From: Gemmatimonadaceae bacterium
Lineage (GTDB): Bacteria > Gemmatimonadota > Gemmatimonadetes > Gemmatimonadales > Gemmatimonadaceae
Direction of reading: 5' to 3'
DNA: 64,000 bases
Assembly: GCA_013816855.1 (NCBI GenBank)
Contig: JACDDT010000001.1
Location: 1 to 64,000, forward strand
Under the pieces are notes generated by a model that saw only the letters and a program-made list of their open reading frames with translations, ran no database searches and was not told the origin of the DNA. The position numbers were made by a program, and so were the translations under genes. This document shows positions 34,040 through 45,296 of the stretch, in pieces. Each line of letters starts with the position of its first letter. The first letter of the stretch is position 1.

Positions 34040-34468
34040 GTGAGTGACTTCAAGAAGCTCAAGGTGTGGCGAAAGTCGCACGCTCTCGCACTGAATGTTC
34101 ATCGCGTGGCGACGCGCATCAGGGGACGGGATCAAATCGCTCTTCGCAGTCAGATGCTGCGTGCTGCGATGTCTGTCCCCGCAAATATTGTGGAAGGTAC
34201 CGGTAAGGGATCGGCAGCGGAGTTTTGCCGCTACCTCAGCATCGCGGTCGGATCCACGTCAGAGCTCGAGTATCACCTCATGGTGGGCCGCGACCTTCGG
34301 GTCCTTTCGAATACAGACTTTGACTCGCTGCACGGTGAGGCCGTTGAGATCCGCAGAATGCTCTGCGGCTTGATCTCAAAAGTGAAGTCTCCAACATCCC
34401 GGCCGCCGGCGCAGGAGCGTCGGCGAGTAGTTAACTGCGCTACTGGCTGCTGTGCTACTGGCAACTGA
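34040..34468 (+). CDS. Four-helix bundle protein (23S rRNA intervening-sequence family)
   Basis: A 142-residue member of the S23/TIGR02436-type family: FKKLKVWRKSHALALNVHRV, then LRSQMLRAAMSVPANIVEGTGKGS, SIAVGSTSELEYHL and an amphipathic last helix ending about residue 115. These genes were first seen inside 23S rRNA insertions but are common as free-standing genes. The last about 25 residues (from SPTSRPPAQE) run into a degenerate short-repeat tract and are probably not part of the fold. GTG start. Isolated gene after a 189-bp spacer in which I see no clear signals. Confidence 0.82.
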   Translation: MSDFKKLKVWRKSHALALNVHRVATRIRGRDQIALRSQMLRAAMSVPANIVEGTGKGSAAEFCRYLSIAVGSTSELEYHLMVGRDLRVLSNTDFDSLHGEAVEIRRMLCGLISKVKSPTSRPPAQERRRVVNCATGCCATGN

Positions 34469-34512
34469 TACGTGTTCAGTCTCAGTTGCAGTTAGCAATT
34501 AGCAGTTAGCAG
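34430..34512. repeat. Degenerate short-repeat tract after the four-helix-bundle gene
   Basis: Variations on a 7-8-base unit such as GTTAGCA, GTTAACTGC, CTACTGGC, and GCAGTTAGCA recur, extending from the 3' end of the four-helix gene into the last codons of ybdD on the other strand. The tract shows no dyad and no exact unit. Similar low-order repeats are often found next to this gene family, in my recollection. Confidence 0.5.
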
Positions 34513-34697
34513 CACCTCGAGCCCGCTTTTGCGTAGCGGTCGTTGAGCCGCTGCATCGCGAATTCCCCGCGGGTCAGCGGTTTTTCACCCGGATGCGATG
34601 CGAGAAAATGCTCGAGATACCCTTCGTAATCGGGTACACCGATCACGAAGCGCAGCGTGCGCGCGGCCCGTGATATAAACTGGGCGAGCTGCGTCAT
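34506..34697 (-). CDS. YbdD/YjiX family small protein
   Basis: A 63-residue protein starting at ATG 34697 (MTQLAQFISRAARTL) and overlapping the S9 peptidase stop by 4 nt; the ORF track's longer form overlaps the peptidase by 127 bp and is rejected. The family pattern is visible: VPDYEGYLEHFLASHPGEKPLTRGEFAMQR and the C-terminal SRCC. In E. coli YbdD and YjiX are encoded next to CstA and BtsT and are thought to support those transporters; the same operon here contains cstA, which strengthens the call. Confidence 0.85.
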   Translation of the reverse strand: MTQLAQFISRAARTLRFVIGVPDYEGYLEHFLASHPGEKPLTRGEFAMQRLNDRYAKAGSRCC

Positions 34698-37047
34698 TTC
34701 TTCGGCGCCCCTTCCGGCAGCCAACGCTCGAAGAGGTCGAATATCCGGTTGTACTCGTCCGTCCACGAATCCGGCCGCACGAAAGCGTGACGCTCGACGG
34801 GATACGACGCGAGCCACCAATTCGTCTTGCCGAGCTCGATGAGACGCTGCTCGAGACGAACGATGTCGATGTACTCGACGTTGTCGTCGATCATTCCGTG
34901 CAGCATGAGGAGAGGGTCCTCGAGTCCCTGCGCAAAATAGATCGGCGAAGACTGGCGATACGCGAGCGAATCACTTTGCGGCAGATTCAGGATGTTCGAG
35001 GTGTACCCATTGTTGTAATGCGCCCAATCGGTGACGCTGCGGATGGCCGCCCCAGCGCCGAAATGTTTCGGCTCCGTGAACAACGCCATCAGTGTAATGA
35101 ATCCGCCATAGCTGCCGCCGTAGAGGCCGACGCGCTCGGGATCGATGTGGTAAGTCGCGTTCAGATACTTGGACGCATCGACCTGGTCCTGCAGGTCGCG
35201 CCCGCCCATGTGACGATAAATGGCCGTCCGCCAATCGCGACCGTATCCATCCGAGCCGCGGTAATCCACATCGAGGACGACGTACCCATGCGCGGCGAGA
35301 TACTGATTGAACTGATACTCCCGCGGATACTCGGACCAGAAATTTCCGACGTTGTGGAGATAACCGGCGCCGTGAACGAAGATCACCGCCGCGCCATTCG
35401 GCTTCGCGCCCATATCGGACGGCCGGTAGATGTGCGCCGGCACCTGCACGCCATCGGAGGCGGGAATGCTCACGATCTCCGGGACGATCCAATTGTGCGA
35501 AAGCCATTCCGGCGTAGGTGAGGTCGTGAGCTGAGCCGTCTCCGCGCCCGGATGGTTCGCGAGCACGAACAGCTCGGGCGGACGATTTACGTACGAGTAC
35601 ACGTCGGCGACGAGACGTTTGTCGGGGGAGACGACGGCTGTGTGCTTGCCGGGTTTGGTCGTGATTTTCTCTCGAGCCCCGCCATTGACCGACATCCTGA
35701 AGAGATGCTGATCGAATGGCGACGGCTCATTCGTCGTTAAATAGAAAGTCCGTTCATCCCGCGACATTGCGACATCCCTTACCTCCCATCTCCCACGCGT
35801 GAGCTGCCGGGTATCGGTACCGTCAGCATTCGTGGTGTAGAGGTGGCTGAAACCGTCGCGCTCGGATACATACCAGAGGCGGTGTCCGTGATCGAACCAC
35901 CCGCCGCACCCGAAGCAAGGCCCGCCGACCCACGCGCTGTCGCGCAAAGTGTCGAGCGCTTTCATTCTGCCATTTCCATCGATGCTGTAAAGCGTTTGAA
36001 TCTTGTTGTCTGTGCTGTGCGAGAAGAACGCAGCGCGATCACCGCTCTCGTTCCAGCCTAGGAACATCACGCCGGGCTGGCCATCCGCATCATTGCCGCT
36101 GAGCAGGATGGATGAAGACGAGTCGCCCGGGAAAACGGACAACCATTTCACCGAGCCTGTCGTGACGTCGAGCAATCCGACACGGCCTTTGGAGGCGGCG
36201 TCGCCGACGTTGGTGCGGCCCTGAATCTCCTCTTCGTAGCCGCTCCGCGTAATAAACGACGGGACGTGGGTGCGGCGCGCTCCGTCAGCCGCGTTCGTCG
36301 TCGTGAAAAGGGCAGTGCGTCCCAGCGGCGAGATCGACATCTCGTCGATGGACTCGCCCTTGTTCAGGTAAACCGGTTTGACAGCGAGCGACGCGCGAAG
36401 AGCGCGATCGGCCTTTTGAATGCTGTCGGCGCGGAGAAGGTCACGAACCGACTGGAAGAGCTCGCGCTGCTGTTTAGCGAGCGAGCCGCGCTGCCCCGCG
36501 TACGTAGTGGCAGAATCCACCGGTGCCGGCCCTTGGCGGATATCAGTGAGCTGCCTGAGAAACCCGCTGGCAAGGTCGATCGAATAAATGTTGTCGTCAC
36601 GGGTGAAGTACATCGCCTTATCCCCGACACCGAACTGCGGATTCCGCTCTGCGCCGACGGTTTGCGTGAGGCGGCGGGATGTTCCCGTGGCAAGGTTCGT
36701 CACGTACAGATCGCCGCCGTAACTGACCGATGCGAGCCGCTTTTCGTGCGAGAAGCCGGCAAGGAAAAACGTCGCACCGGTAGAATCCTGCGCCGGAATG
36801 GAAACGCGCTCCGGTTTGGAGCCCCGCGCGGCGCGCACACGGAAAAGTGTCGGCTGCTCGTAAAATGGCCGCCCCGGTTCGAGCCACGTGAAGTAGATCC
36901 ACTTGCTGTCCGCGCTCCATCGCACATTCCCGGGCGCACGCCCGTAAAGCTCCGGGCCCCGCATCATGTTCTTGATAGAGAAATCAAATGCCGGCTGCTG
37001 CGCAGAAAGTGGTGCGGCGAGGAGAGCGAAGACAAAGAAAGCTTTTT

Positions 37048-37051
<4 letters not shown>
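34694..37051 (-). CDS. Secreted S9 prolyl oligopeptidase family serine peptidase
   Basis: A 785-residue protein: signal peptide MKKAFFVFALLAAPLSAQQ, a beta-propeller/WD40-like region (about 30-520) with repeated WSADSKWIYFTW-type strands, then an alpha/beta-hydrolase domain with the nucleophile in GLYGGSYGGF, the acid in LHGMIDDNVEY and the histidine in ERHAFVRP. Likely a DPP IV/acylaminoacyl-peptidase-like exopeptidase in the periplasm. Coupled by ATGA overlaps to cstA before it and ybdD after it, so it probably supplies small peptides or amino acids to that transporter. Confidence 0.92.
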
Positions 37052-39123
<2,072 letters not shown>

Positions 39124-39186
39124 TCGGCTGCGCTGAAATTGAGGAGCGGTTAACTTTCCCGCAATCATCCGACCCCGACGCGCATA

Positions 39187-39819
39187 GTGCGATCCGCCAC
39201 CTTCCCGATCTTCACCGCCTTTCTTTTCGGCTGCGCCACCGCTCCTGCGGCGAACACCTCGCGGCCGGCGACGACCACCCGTCCCCTCGAAATGCTCGTG
39301 GGCCAGTCGGTTCTCGTGCTGCCCACCCAGTATCTCTCTTTCGGCGACAGTCTCGGGTGGAGGACGTCGGTGCTTCGGCGCGCGGAGTATCTCGCGGGTC
39401 TCGACGACGAAATCGGCTTTGCACTCGGCGAGCGCGGCCTTTCCCGGAAGTGGACTTTCGCCAACGCCATTTCGCGTGTCGCGCATAACAACGCGACGAT
39501 GGTCGCCGATCCGCACGCACTCTCCGCGGAATCTTTGCGTGAGCGGGTCGCTCTCGAAGAAACGCTCAAGGAGCCGCTCGGCTCGCAGATACGCTCCCTG
39601 CTCGCGCTCGAGAACGGGCGGTTTGTGCTCCTCCCGGTAGAGCTTCGCACCGAAAGCGCGAATGGTACGGGCGTTGCCGTTCTCAAGCTTATGCTGGTGG
39701 ATGCGCGGCTCGCCAAAGTGAAGTGGATCGGTGAAGTTCGCAGCGAGCGCCTGGGGAAATTCTCGCCGGCGATTGCGGCGAGCATTGCTTCGCATCTCGC
39801 CGATCTCATCGCGCCCTAA
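39187..39819 (+). CDS. Putative lipoprotein of unknown function
   Basis: A 210-residue protein from GTG 39187 with a short signal sequence and lipobox (TAFLFGCATAP, Cys16), so probably membrane-anchored. The rest is mixed alpha/beta with LVGQSVLVLPTQYLSFGDSLGW near the start. I do not recognise the family. It ends directly before the phosphoesterase ATG (stop at 39819, next start 39820), so the two are co-transcribed. Confidence 0.65.
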   Translation: MRSATFPIFTAFLFGCATAPAANTSRPATTTRPLEMLVGQSVLVLPTQYLSFGDSLGWRTSVLRRAEYLAGLDDEIGFALGERGLSRKWTFANAISRVAHNNATMVADPHALSAESLRERVALEETLKEPLGSQIRSLLALENGRFVLLPVELRTESANGTGVAVLKLMLVDARLAKVKWIGEVRSERLGKFSPAIAASIASHLADLIAP

Positions 39820-40653
39820 ATGAGCGTAGAGGCCGTCTCGGTTTTTCACGTCTCCGATTTGCACTTCGGGCGGCCGGCCGTCCCCGAGCAGATCGAGGCC
39901 ATCGAGGAGATTATCCAAGCCGAGCGCTTCGATGTCGTGGCAATCTCCGGCGACCACTCGCAGCGCGCGCGCGCGGGGGAGTTCCAGCGGGCGGCGGTAT
40001 TCATCCGCGACGCGGAGAAGGTGAGCAAGGTGATAACGATTCCCGGCAACCACGACGTGGCATGGTGGCGCGCGCCATTGGGATTCGGCAAGAAGGGAAA
40101 GGTCTACGAGTGGTATCGCCGCTTTATCACACCCGAGCTTGAGCCGGTGCTTAGCGTTCCGGGCGCTACTTTCGTGGGCATCAACACATCGCACGGGGTG
40201 ACGCGGCGCACTCTCACCTGGAACCTGCGCGACATCTCCATCATCGGCGATGTGAGGAAGGCCCAGCTAACCCGCGCGAAGGAAGCGTTCCAGAAGGGGC
40301 CGGTCACTGCAGCTCGCGTGATCGTGATGCATCACAATCCGGTGCGAGGTCAGCTTTCGGGACGACACGGGCTCAAGCACACGAAGAAGATTCTTGGGGC
40401 GTTCGCGGAGATGGGGGTGGATCTCATTCTATGCGGCCACGACCACCAGGAGTCCGTGCACTACATCGAGCACACCAAGAAAGGGACGGTGGTCTCGACA
40501 GCCGGAACCGTCTCGAACCGCTCGCGCGGCGGACGTCCGTCGTCGGTGAACATCATCTTCATCAAGCCGGAGACCATCGAAGTCGTAACGCGGATATGGG
40601 CACCCGACGCGCACACCTTCGTGAAGGGGCCGCATGAGGTCTTCAAGCGTTGA
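39820..40653 (+). CDS. Calcineurin-like metallophosphoesterase
   Basis: A 277-residue cytosolic dinuclear-metal phosphoesterase. The five blocks are present: FHVSDLHFG (D-x-H), AISGDHSQRA (GDxx, with His in place of the usual leading residue of GD(L/H)), ITIPGNHDV (GNHD), IVMHHNPV and ILCGHDHQES (GHxH). Resembles CpdA-like or other 3',5'-cyclic nucleotide/unspecified phosphodiesterases; the substrate is not known. Sits between the lipoprotein and the SprT-like gene, with a 1-nt overlap to the latter (TGATG). Confidence 0.88.
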   Translation: MSVEAVSVFHVSDLHFGRPAVPEQIEAIEEIIQAERFDVVAISGDHSQRARAGEFQRAAVFIRDAEKVSKVITIPGNHDVAWWRAPLGFGKKGKVYEWYRRFITPELEPVLSVPGATFVGINTSHGVTRRTLTWNLRDISIIGDVRKAQLTRAKEAFQKGPVTAARVIVMHHNPVRGQLSGRHGLKHTKKILGAFAEMGVDLILCGHDHQESVHYIEHTKKGTVVSTAGTVSNRSRGGRPSSVNIIFIKPETIEVVTRIWAPDAHTFVKGPHEVFKR

Positions 40654-41336
40654 TGGCTCTCTTTGATTGGGGCCAGCTTGCTTTCGCTCTCGACGAAGAC
40701 CCGCCCCAAAACGCTCAAGAGCTCGAGCAGCGGCTGCGCGAGCTGGGGCTGGGCACGATGCATCGCGTGAAGCTCACTAGGAATCGCACGGTCGTCGTTA
40801 GTCACGGCCGCGGAGAGCTGCGCATTCACCACAGCTTTCTGACCGCGTCGGAAGACGTGTGGCGCGCCGTGATCGCCTTCGTGCACGCCCGCAGCAAAGT
40901 GAAACGATCGGAAGCGCGGCAGAAGATTCTTGCGTTTCCCATCCAGGCTCCCGACGTGCCGGTTCGCCGGCGTGCACCGGAAAAAACCGATCCGCGTGAC
41001 GAGCCGCTGGTCGAGGAGCTGAGGAAACTCCACGGCCTCTACAACCGCGATCAGTTTGGCGGCAAGCTCAAAGATGTTTCCATCCGCGTTTCCCGGCGCA
41101 TGAAATCGCGCCTGGGGCACTATACCAAGACCGATGAGTTCGGACCGGCGGAAATCGCGATCAGCCGCAGGCACGTCAAGCGCGACGGGTGGAACGAGGC
41201 GTCGCATACGCTACTCCACGAGATGGTTCATCAATGGCAGGATGAACAAGGGCTCGGCTTGAATCACGGCTCCCAGTTCCGCGCCAAGGCCCGCGCCATC
41301 GGTATCACCCCCGCGGCTTGTAGAGCCGTCGCTTAA
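40653..41336 (+). CDS. SprT-like zinc metalloprotease domain protein
   Basis: A 227-residue protein (ATG 40653; TTG 40650 is also possible). The C-terminal domain (about 125-227) is SprT-like: LRKLHGLYNRDQFGGKL, ISRRHVKRDGW, then the zinc site HTLLHEMVHQWQDEQGLGLNHGSQF with HExxH and the third His. The first 120 residues, including AFVHARSKVKRSEARQKIL, are a separate domain found also with YgjP/SprT-like proteins. Possible role in DNA-protein crosslink repair by analogy with SPRTN; unproven. Co-transcribed with the phosphoesterase. Confidence 0.8.
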   Translation: MALFDWGQLAFALDEDPPQNAQELEQRLRELGLGTMHRVKLTRNRTVVVSHGRGELRIHHSFLTASEDVWRAVIAFVHARSKVKRSEARQKILAFPIQAPDVPVRRRAPEKTDPRDEPLVEELRKLHGLYNRDQFGGKLKDVSIRVSRRMKSRLGHYTKTDEFGPAEIAISRRHVKRDGWNEASHTLLHEMVHQWQDEQGLGLNHGSQFRAKARAIGITPAACRAVA

Positions 41337-41345
41337 CAACTGATT

Positions 41346-41375
41346 TTGCCCGCCAGTACACGGCGCGGCTAACTT
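41346..41375 (+). promoter_or_regulatory. Predicted leaderless promoter of the acyl-CoA dehydrogenase gene
   Basis: TTGCCC (41346-41351), 18-nt spacer, TAACTT (41370-41375), then only 5 nt (TCAGA) to the ATG. No Shine-Dalgarno. One of the clearest members of the TAnnTT leaderless set. Confidence 0.5.
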
Positions 41376-41380
41376 TCAGA

Positions 41381-42556
41381 ATGGCCACCGACTTCTACAA
41401 CATCGATTCCGCGCTATCCGAAGAGGAGCGCGCCGTCCGTGACAGCATCCGCCAATTCGTGGATGACAAAGTCATCCCCGTCATCGGCAAAGCATATATA
41501 GAAGGGAAGTTCCCGAAGGAGATCATTGCGCCGATGGCAGAACTCGGCGTCTTCGGGGCGAATTTGCCGGAAGAATACGGGTGCGCGGGGCTCAACAACG
41601 TCGCGTACGGCCTCATCATGCAGGAGCTCGAGCGCGGGGATTCGGGCGTTCGCTCGTTCGCTTCGGTTCAGGGCGCGTTGGTGATGTACCCGGTGTTCGC
41701 ATTCGGCTCTGAAGAGCAGAAGAAGGAATACCTGCCGAAAATGGCGCGCGGCGAAATTATCGGCTGTTTCGGTCTCACCGAGCCCGATTACGGCTCTGAT
41801 CCTTCGGGGATGATCACTACCGCGCGCGAGCAAGCCGACGGAAGCTGGCTTCTGAACGGCGCGAAGATGTGGATCACGAACGGGTCAACCGCCCAGGTTG
41901 CGATCGTTTGGGCAAAAACGGGCGAGGACAAATCACCCTCTTCGATTCGGGGATTCATCGTCCCCACGAATTCACCAGGCTTCACCGCCCGCGACCAGAA
42001 GGGAAAGCTTTCCCTTCGCGCTTCGGATACGAGCGAACTCGTGATGCAGGACGTCCGTCTTCCTGCCAACGCGATTCTCCCAAAGTCAGGGGGGCTGAAG
42101 AGTCCGCTCATGTGTCTCACCCAGGCGCGCTACGGAATAGCGTGGGGGGCGCTCGGGGCGGCTATAGGTTGCTACGAAGAAGCGGTGAGCTACGCCACGA
42201 ACCGGGTAATGTTCAAGAAGCCGATCGCATCGTTTCAGATTCAGCAGCAACGCCTCGCCGAGATGCTTACTGAGATCGTGAAGGCTCAGCTGCTGGTGCT
42301 GCATCTAGGTCGCCTCAAGGACGCGGGGACTTTTTCGCCGCAGCAGGTCTCCCTCGCCAAGCGCAATAACGTCAGCATCGCGACCGATATCGCGCGCGAA
42401 GCGCGTCGCCTGCTCGGCGCTAATGGAATTCTCGCCGAATACGCGTCGATGCGGCACATGGCGAACCTCGAGAGCGTCTACACCTATGAAGGGACTCACG
42501 ACATACACACTCTCATCCTTGGGCAGGCGATTACCGGTATTAACGCATTTGAATAG
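41381..42556 (+). CDS. gcdH: Acyl-CoA dehydrogenase, glutaryl-CoA dehydrogenase type
   Basis: FAD enzyme feeding electrons into ETF. At 391 residues with LPEEYGCAGL, GDSGVRSFASVQGALVMYPVFAFGSEEQKKEYLP, GCFGLTEPDYGSDPSGM, WITNGS and the C-terminal catalytic base in YTYEGTHDIHTLILGQAITG, it matches the glutaryl-CoA dehydrogenase branch better than short/medium-chain enzymes. GcdH oxidatively decarboxylates glutaryl-CoA in lysine/tryptophan breakdown. The ETF operon that would accept its electrons starts 1 kb downstream, separated by a terminator and a minus-strand gene. Confidence 0.88.
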   Translation: MATDFYNIDSALSEEERAVRDSIRQFVDDKVIPVIGKAYIEGKFPKEIIAPMAELGVFGANLPEEYGCAGLNNVAYGLIMQELERGDSGVRSFASVQGALVMYPVFAFGSEEQKKEYLPKMARGEIIGCFGLTEPDYGSDPSGMITTAREQADGSWLLNGAKMWITNGSTAQVAIVWAKTGEDKSPSSIRGFIVPTNSPGFTARDQKGKLSLRASDTSELVMQDVRLPANAILPKSGGLKSPLMCLTQARYGIAWGALGAAIGCYEEAVSYATNRVMFKKPIASFQIQQQRLAEMLTEIVKAQLLVLHLGRLKDAGTFSPQQVSLAKRNNVSIATDIAREARRLLGANGILAEYASMRHMANLESVYTYEGTHDIHTLILGQAITGINAFE

Positions 42557-42648
42557 GCCATTCTGACGCTCCGCTGACGCTGGCCGCCGATGTTAGGCGC
42601 GCGGGTGATGCAGAGCGGAGCGGACGGAAGGTGATGGCTGGAAAAAGC

Positions 42649-42680
42649 AAAGAGGCCCGGGGAATATCCCGAGCCTCTTT
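42649..42680 (-). terminator. Bidirectional Rho-independent terminator
   Basis: AAAGAGGC...GCCTCTTT with inner CGGG/CCCG, one mismatch and a 6-nt loop. The minus strand continues GCTTTTTCC, the plus strand GTCTGTT, so it works best for the minus-strand gene at 42699 but sits properly for gcdH too. Confidence 0.85.
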
Positions 42681-42698
42681 GTCTGTTATGCCGCGGGT

Positions 42699-43460
42699 TC
42701 AGCGGCTATTCAATCGAGTCCACAGGACGAGCACTCCGCAGTAATTCGGACCCGCGGGGTAGTCGCTCGGCGCGTTGAGCGTGGCGTAGAACTCGATGCC
42801 GCGAAGCGAGCCGGGGGTGATGCTGTTCACATCGAACGCGTAATTGATCTTCACACCATCGAGATACACCTGCGCGTAACACCGCTTTCCACTCTCGGTG
42901 GAGCCGGCGACTACTGCGCCCGTCGCAAGGCGGTAGAACCAGACCTGCGGAATTGTGTGCAGGACGGTGGTCATGGCGTGCTCGCGCGCGGCGTACAGCT
43001 CATCGGGCGTCACGAAAAATCCGAAGCCCTTTGCTTTCCTCGAATTGAAGGCGGTGGTGTTGGCTACATCGAGAGAGCGCGCGGTATCGGGCGCGAGCAC
43101 TTTCACCTTCGCAAGGATGATCGGACTCGGCGAAAGCTGGAACTGTTGCGCGGTCGTCTCATCCGCCTCGAACGTCATGCGCATGATCTTGGGGACGAAC
43201 CCGAGCTGCCGGACGATCACTTCATACTCGCCGGGCGTGATGTGCTCCATCCGGAAGCGACCAGCGCTGTCAGTGTAGCTCCCGAGCCGAAGCACGGGGA
43301 TGGCGACTTCCGCGTGAGTCAATGGAATGTTGGACGAGTCAGAGTGTACGGAGCCTAGCAGCGTGGCCTGCGCGCCGGAATAAACGGGCGCTGCGGTGAG
43401 AAGCGCCCCGAGCGCGAATAATGCTTTGAAATGGCGAGTCACTAGCCCTACACGGTGCAT
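42699..43460 (-). CDS. Exported protein with carboxypeptidase-regulatory-like and TonB-plug-like domains
   Basis: A 253-residue protein; I choose ATG 43460 because GGAG lies 8 nt before it, whereas the ORF track's start is 21 nt upstream. Signal peptide (FKALFALGALLTAAPVYSGAQ), a CarboxypepD_reg-like beta-sandwich (about 30-110: ATLLGSVHSDSSNIPLTHAEV, GSYTDSAGRFRMEHITPGEYEVIVRQLGF), then a segment like a TonB plug that ends CGVLVLWTR. No beta-barrel follows. Such short receptors-without-barrel are common in Gemmatimonadota; function unknown. Divergent from etfB. Confidence 0.75.
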   Translation of the reverse strand: MHRVGLVTRHFKALFALGALLTAAPVYSGAQATLLGSVHSDSSNIPLTHAEVAIPVLRLGSYTDSAGRFRMEHITPGEYEVIVRQLGFVPKIMRMTFEADETTAQQFQLSPSPIILAKVKVLAPDTARSLDVANTTAFNSRKAKGFGFFVTPDELYAAREHAMTTVLHTIPQVWFYRLATGAVVAGSTESGKRCYAQVYLDGVKINYAFDVNSITPGSLRGIEFYATLNAPSDYPAGPNYCGVLVLWTRLNSR

Positions 43461-43523
43461 GGCGGTGCTCCAGTCTGCCACTCTTTGAACATTACATGGA
43501 GGTTAAGATTTTGGCTATCTTCT

Positions 43524-43541
43524 ATGTGAAACTTTTCACAA
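43524..43541. promoter_or_regulatory. Rex-like redox operator upstream of etfB
   Basis: ATGTGAAACTTTTCACAA differs from the Rex consensus TTGTGAAnnnnTTCACAA only at the first base. It lies 13 nt before the etfB start, just downstream of a possible -10 (TATCTT, 43516-43521), where a repressor would block initiation. The second such site in the window. Confidence 0.65.
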
Positions 43542-43554
43542 TGGAGCTGGCTGC

Positions 43555-44307
43555 GTGAAAATCGCAGTGTGTATCAAACGCGTTCCCGATATGGATGTCC
43601 GTTTCAAGATCGGCGCTGACTCTGCGTCGGTAGATGAGACAGGGCTGAAATACGATCTCAATGACTTCGACGCGTGGGCGGTCGAGGCCGCGCTGCAGCT
43701 GCGCGAGAAGGCCGGCGCCGGCGAAGTCACTGTTGTCTCGCTCGGGCCCGATGCGGCCCAGGAGACTTTGCGCAAGGCGCTGAGCATGGGCGCGGATAAA
43801 GCCATTCATCTGAAGACCGAGAGGATTCCCTTCGACAGCTCGGTGATCGCGAAGGCCCTCGCCGACGAGCTTCGTGGCGGATCGTACGATTTGATTTTGT
43901 TCGGCAAGATGGCGCCCGATACCGCGAATGGCGTTACCGGTCCAATCGCGGCCGAGCTTCTTGGCGTCGCGTGCGTTACCGCGATCTCATCACTCGAAGT
44001 GAACGGTCAAACTGGAACTGCCAAGCGCGAGCTCGAGGGCGCGCAGGAATTCGTGGAGTTTAAGCTGCCCGCAGTCCTTACTGTCGATGAGGGACTCAAC
44101 ACCGCGCGCTATCCCACGCTCAAGGGAATCATGGCGGCAAAGAAGAAGCCGCTCGAGGTGAAGCCCGTGCAGCTCGGCGAATCAAAGGTCAACGTGAAGA
44201 AGATGGAGCTTCCCGCCGAGAGATCAGCCGGGAAAATTGTAGGAGAGGGCGCAGCTGCGGTCCCCGAGCTGGTGCGCCTCCTTCAAACGGAGGCGAAAGT
44301 CATCTAA
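43555..44307 (+). CDS. etfB: Electron transfer flavoprotein subunit beta
   Basis: AMP-binding subunit of ETF. GTG start with GGAG 8 nt upstream; 250 residues, normal length. Begins KIAVCIKRVPDMDVRFKI; DFDAWAVEAALQL and FGKMAPDTANGVTGPIAAELLG are typical. The dehydrogenase recognition loop is present as LNTARYPTLKGIMAAKKKPLE, in which Lys196-Lys198 fall where human ETF-beta is methylated by ETFBKMT. Overlaps etfA by 1 nt. Expected partner dehydrogenase nearby: gcdH. Confidence 0.95.
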   Translation: MKIAVCIKRVPDMDVRFKIGADSASVDETGLKYDLNDFDAWAVEAALQLREKAGAGEVTVVSLGPDAAQETLRKALSMGADKAIHLKTERIPFDSSVIAKALADELRGGSYDLILFGKMAPDTANGVTGPIAAELLGVACVTAISSLEVNGQTGTAKRELEGAQEFVEFKLPAVLTVDEGLNTARYPTLKGIMAAKKKPLEVKPVQLGESKVNVKKMELPAERSAGKIVGEGAAAVPELVRLLQTEAKVI

Positions 44308-45296
44308 TGGCGAACGTTCTTGCTTTTGCGGAAACGCGCGACGGTGCGCCGAGGAAAGTTGCGCTGGAGGCGATAACGGCAGCGCGCATGCTCGCGGATG
44401 CGACTGGCGGAGGTGAGGTCCACGCGCTCATCCTCGGCGCGGCCGGAGTCTCAGAGAAGGCAAAGCAGCTGGGTGAGTACGGCGCGGACGTCGTTTACGT
44501 AGTCGAGCACGCCGCCCTCGCGAATTACAGCCCGGAAGTCGCCGCGGCTACGGCAGCCGACCGGGCGAAGCAGGGCGGATACCGCGCCGTCGTATTCAGC
44601 ACCTCGGCGCAAGGACGGGATCTCGCGCCGAGAGTGGCCGCCAAGCTCGATGCGGGCATCGTCACAGACGTGACGTCATTCAAAGTCGAGGGCGACGCGA
44701 TAACGGTCACGCATCCGATGAACATCGGCAAAGTCGGCGCGACGGTTTCCATTTCCGGCACGCCTGCGGTAATTGCAATGCGGCCGAACGTCATTGCGCC
44801 CGCGGCGAATGCAAAAGCCGGCAAAATCGAGTTGATTCAGCCAGCACTCGACCCGGCGCAGGCGCGAGTGACCGTCAAAGAGACGAAGCAGGGCGGGGGA
44901 GGAAAGCTCGATCTAGCCGAAGCGCCGATTGTCATCGCAGGCGGACGCGGACTCAAGGCGGCAGAGAACTTCAAGCTTGTTGAAGATCTCGCTGCGGCGT
45001 TCGGAAATGCGGCTGTCGGCGCTACGCGCGCAGTGACTGACGACGGCTGGCGTCCCCACAGCGACCAGATTGGGCAAACTGGGCGCCTCGTCAGTCCTGA
45101 CCTTTATATCGCCGTCGGAATTTCGGGAGCTGTGCAGCATCTCGCGGGAATGAGAACGTCGAAGACGATCGTCGCCATCAACAAGGACAAGGAAGCGCCG
45201 ATCTTCAAACTCGCCGATTACGGCATTGTCGGTGACGTGTTCGAGGTGATGCCGGCGCTCACCGAAGCAATCAAGGAAGCGAAGAAGGGTCATTGA
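44307..45296 (+). CDS. etfA: Electron transfer flavoprotein subunit alpha
   Basis: FAD-binding subunit, 329 residues. The C-terminal FAD domain is standard: [52 protein letters not shown] and [30 protein letters not shown]. The N-terminal domain starts [20 protein letters not shown]. Overlaps etfB (TAATG) and ETF-QO (TGATG) by 1 nt each, a tight operon. Confidence 0.95.
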   Translation: MANVLAFAETRDGAPRKVALEAITAARMLADATGGGEVHALILGAAGVSEKAKQLGEYGADVVYVVEHAALANYSPEVAAATAADRAKQGGYRAVVFSTSAQGRDLAPRVAAKLDAGIVTDVTSFKVEGDAITVTHPMNIGKVGATVSISGTPAVIAMRPNVIAPAANAKAGKIELIQPALDPAQARVTVKETKQGGGGKLDLAEAPIVIAGGRGLKAAENFKLVEDLAAAFGNAAVGATRAVTDDGWRPHSDQIGQTGRLVSPDLYIAVGISGAVQHLAGMRTSKTIVAINKDKEAPIFKLADYGIVGDVFEVMPALTEAIKEAKKGH

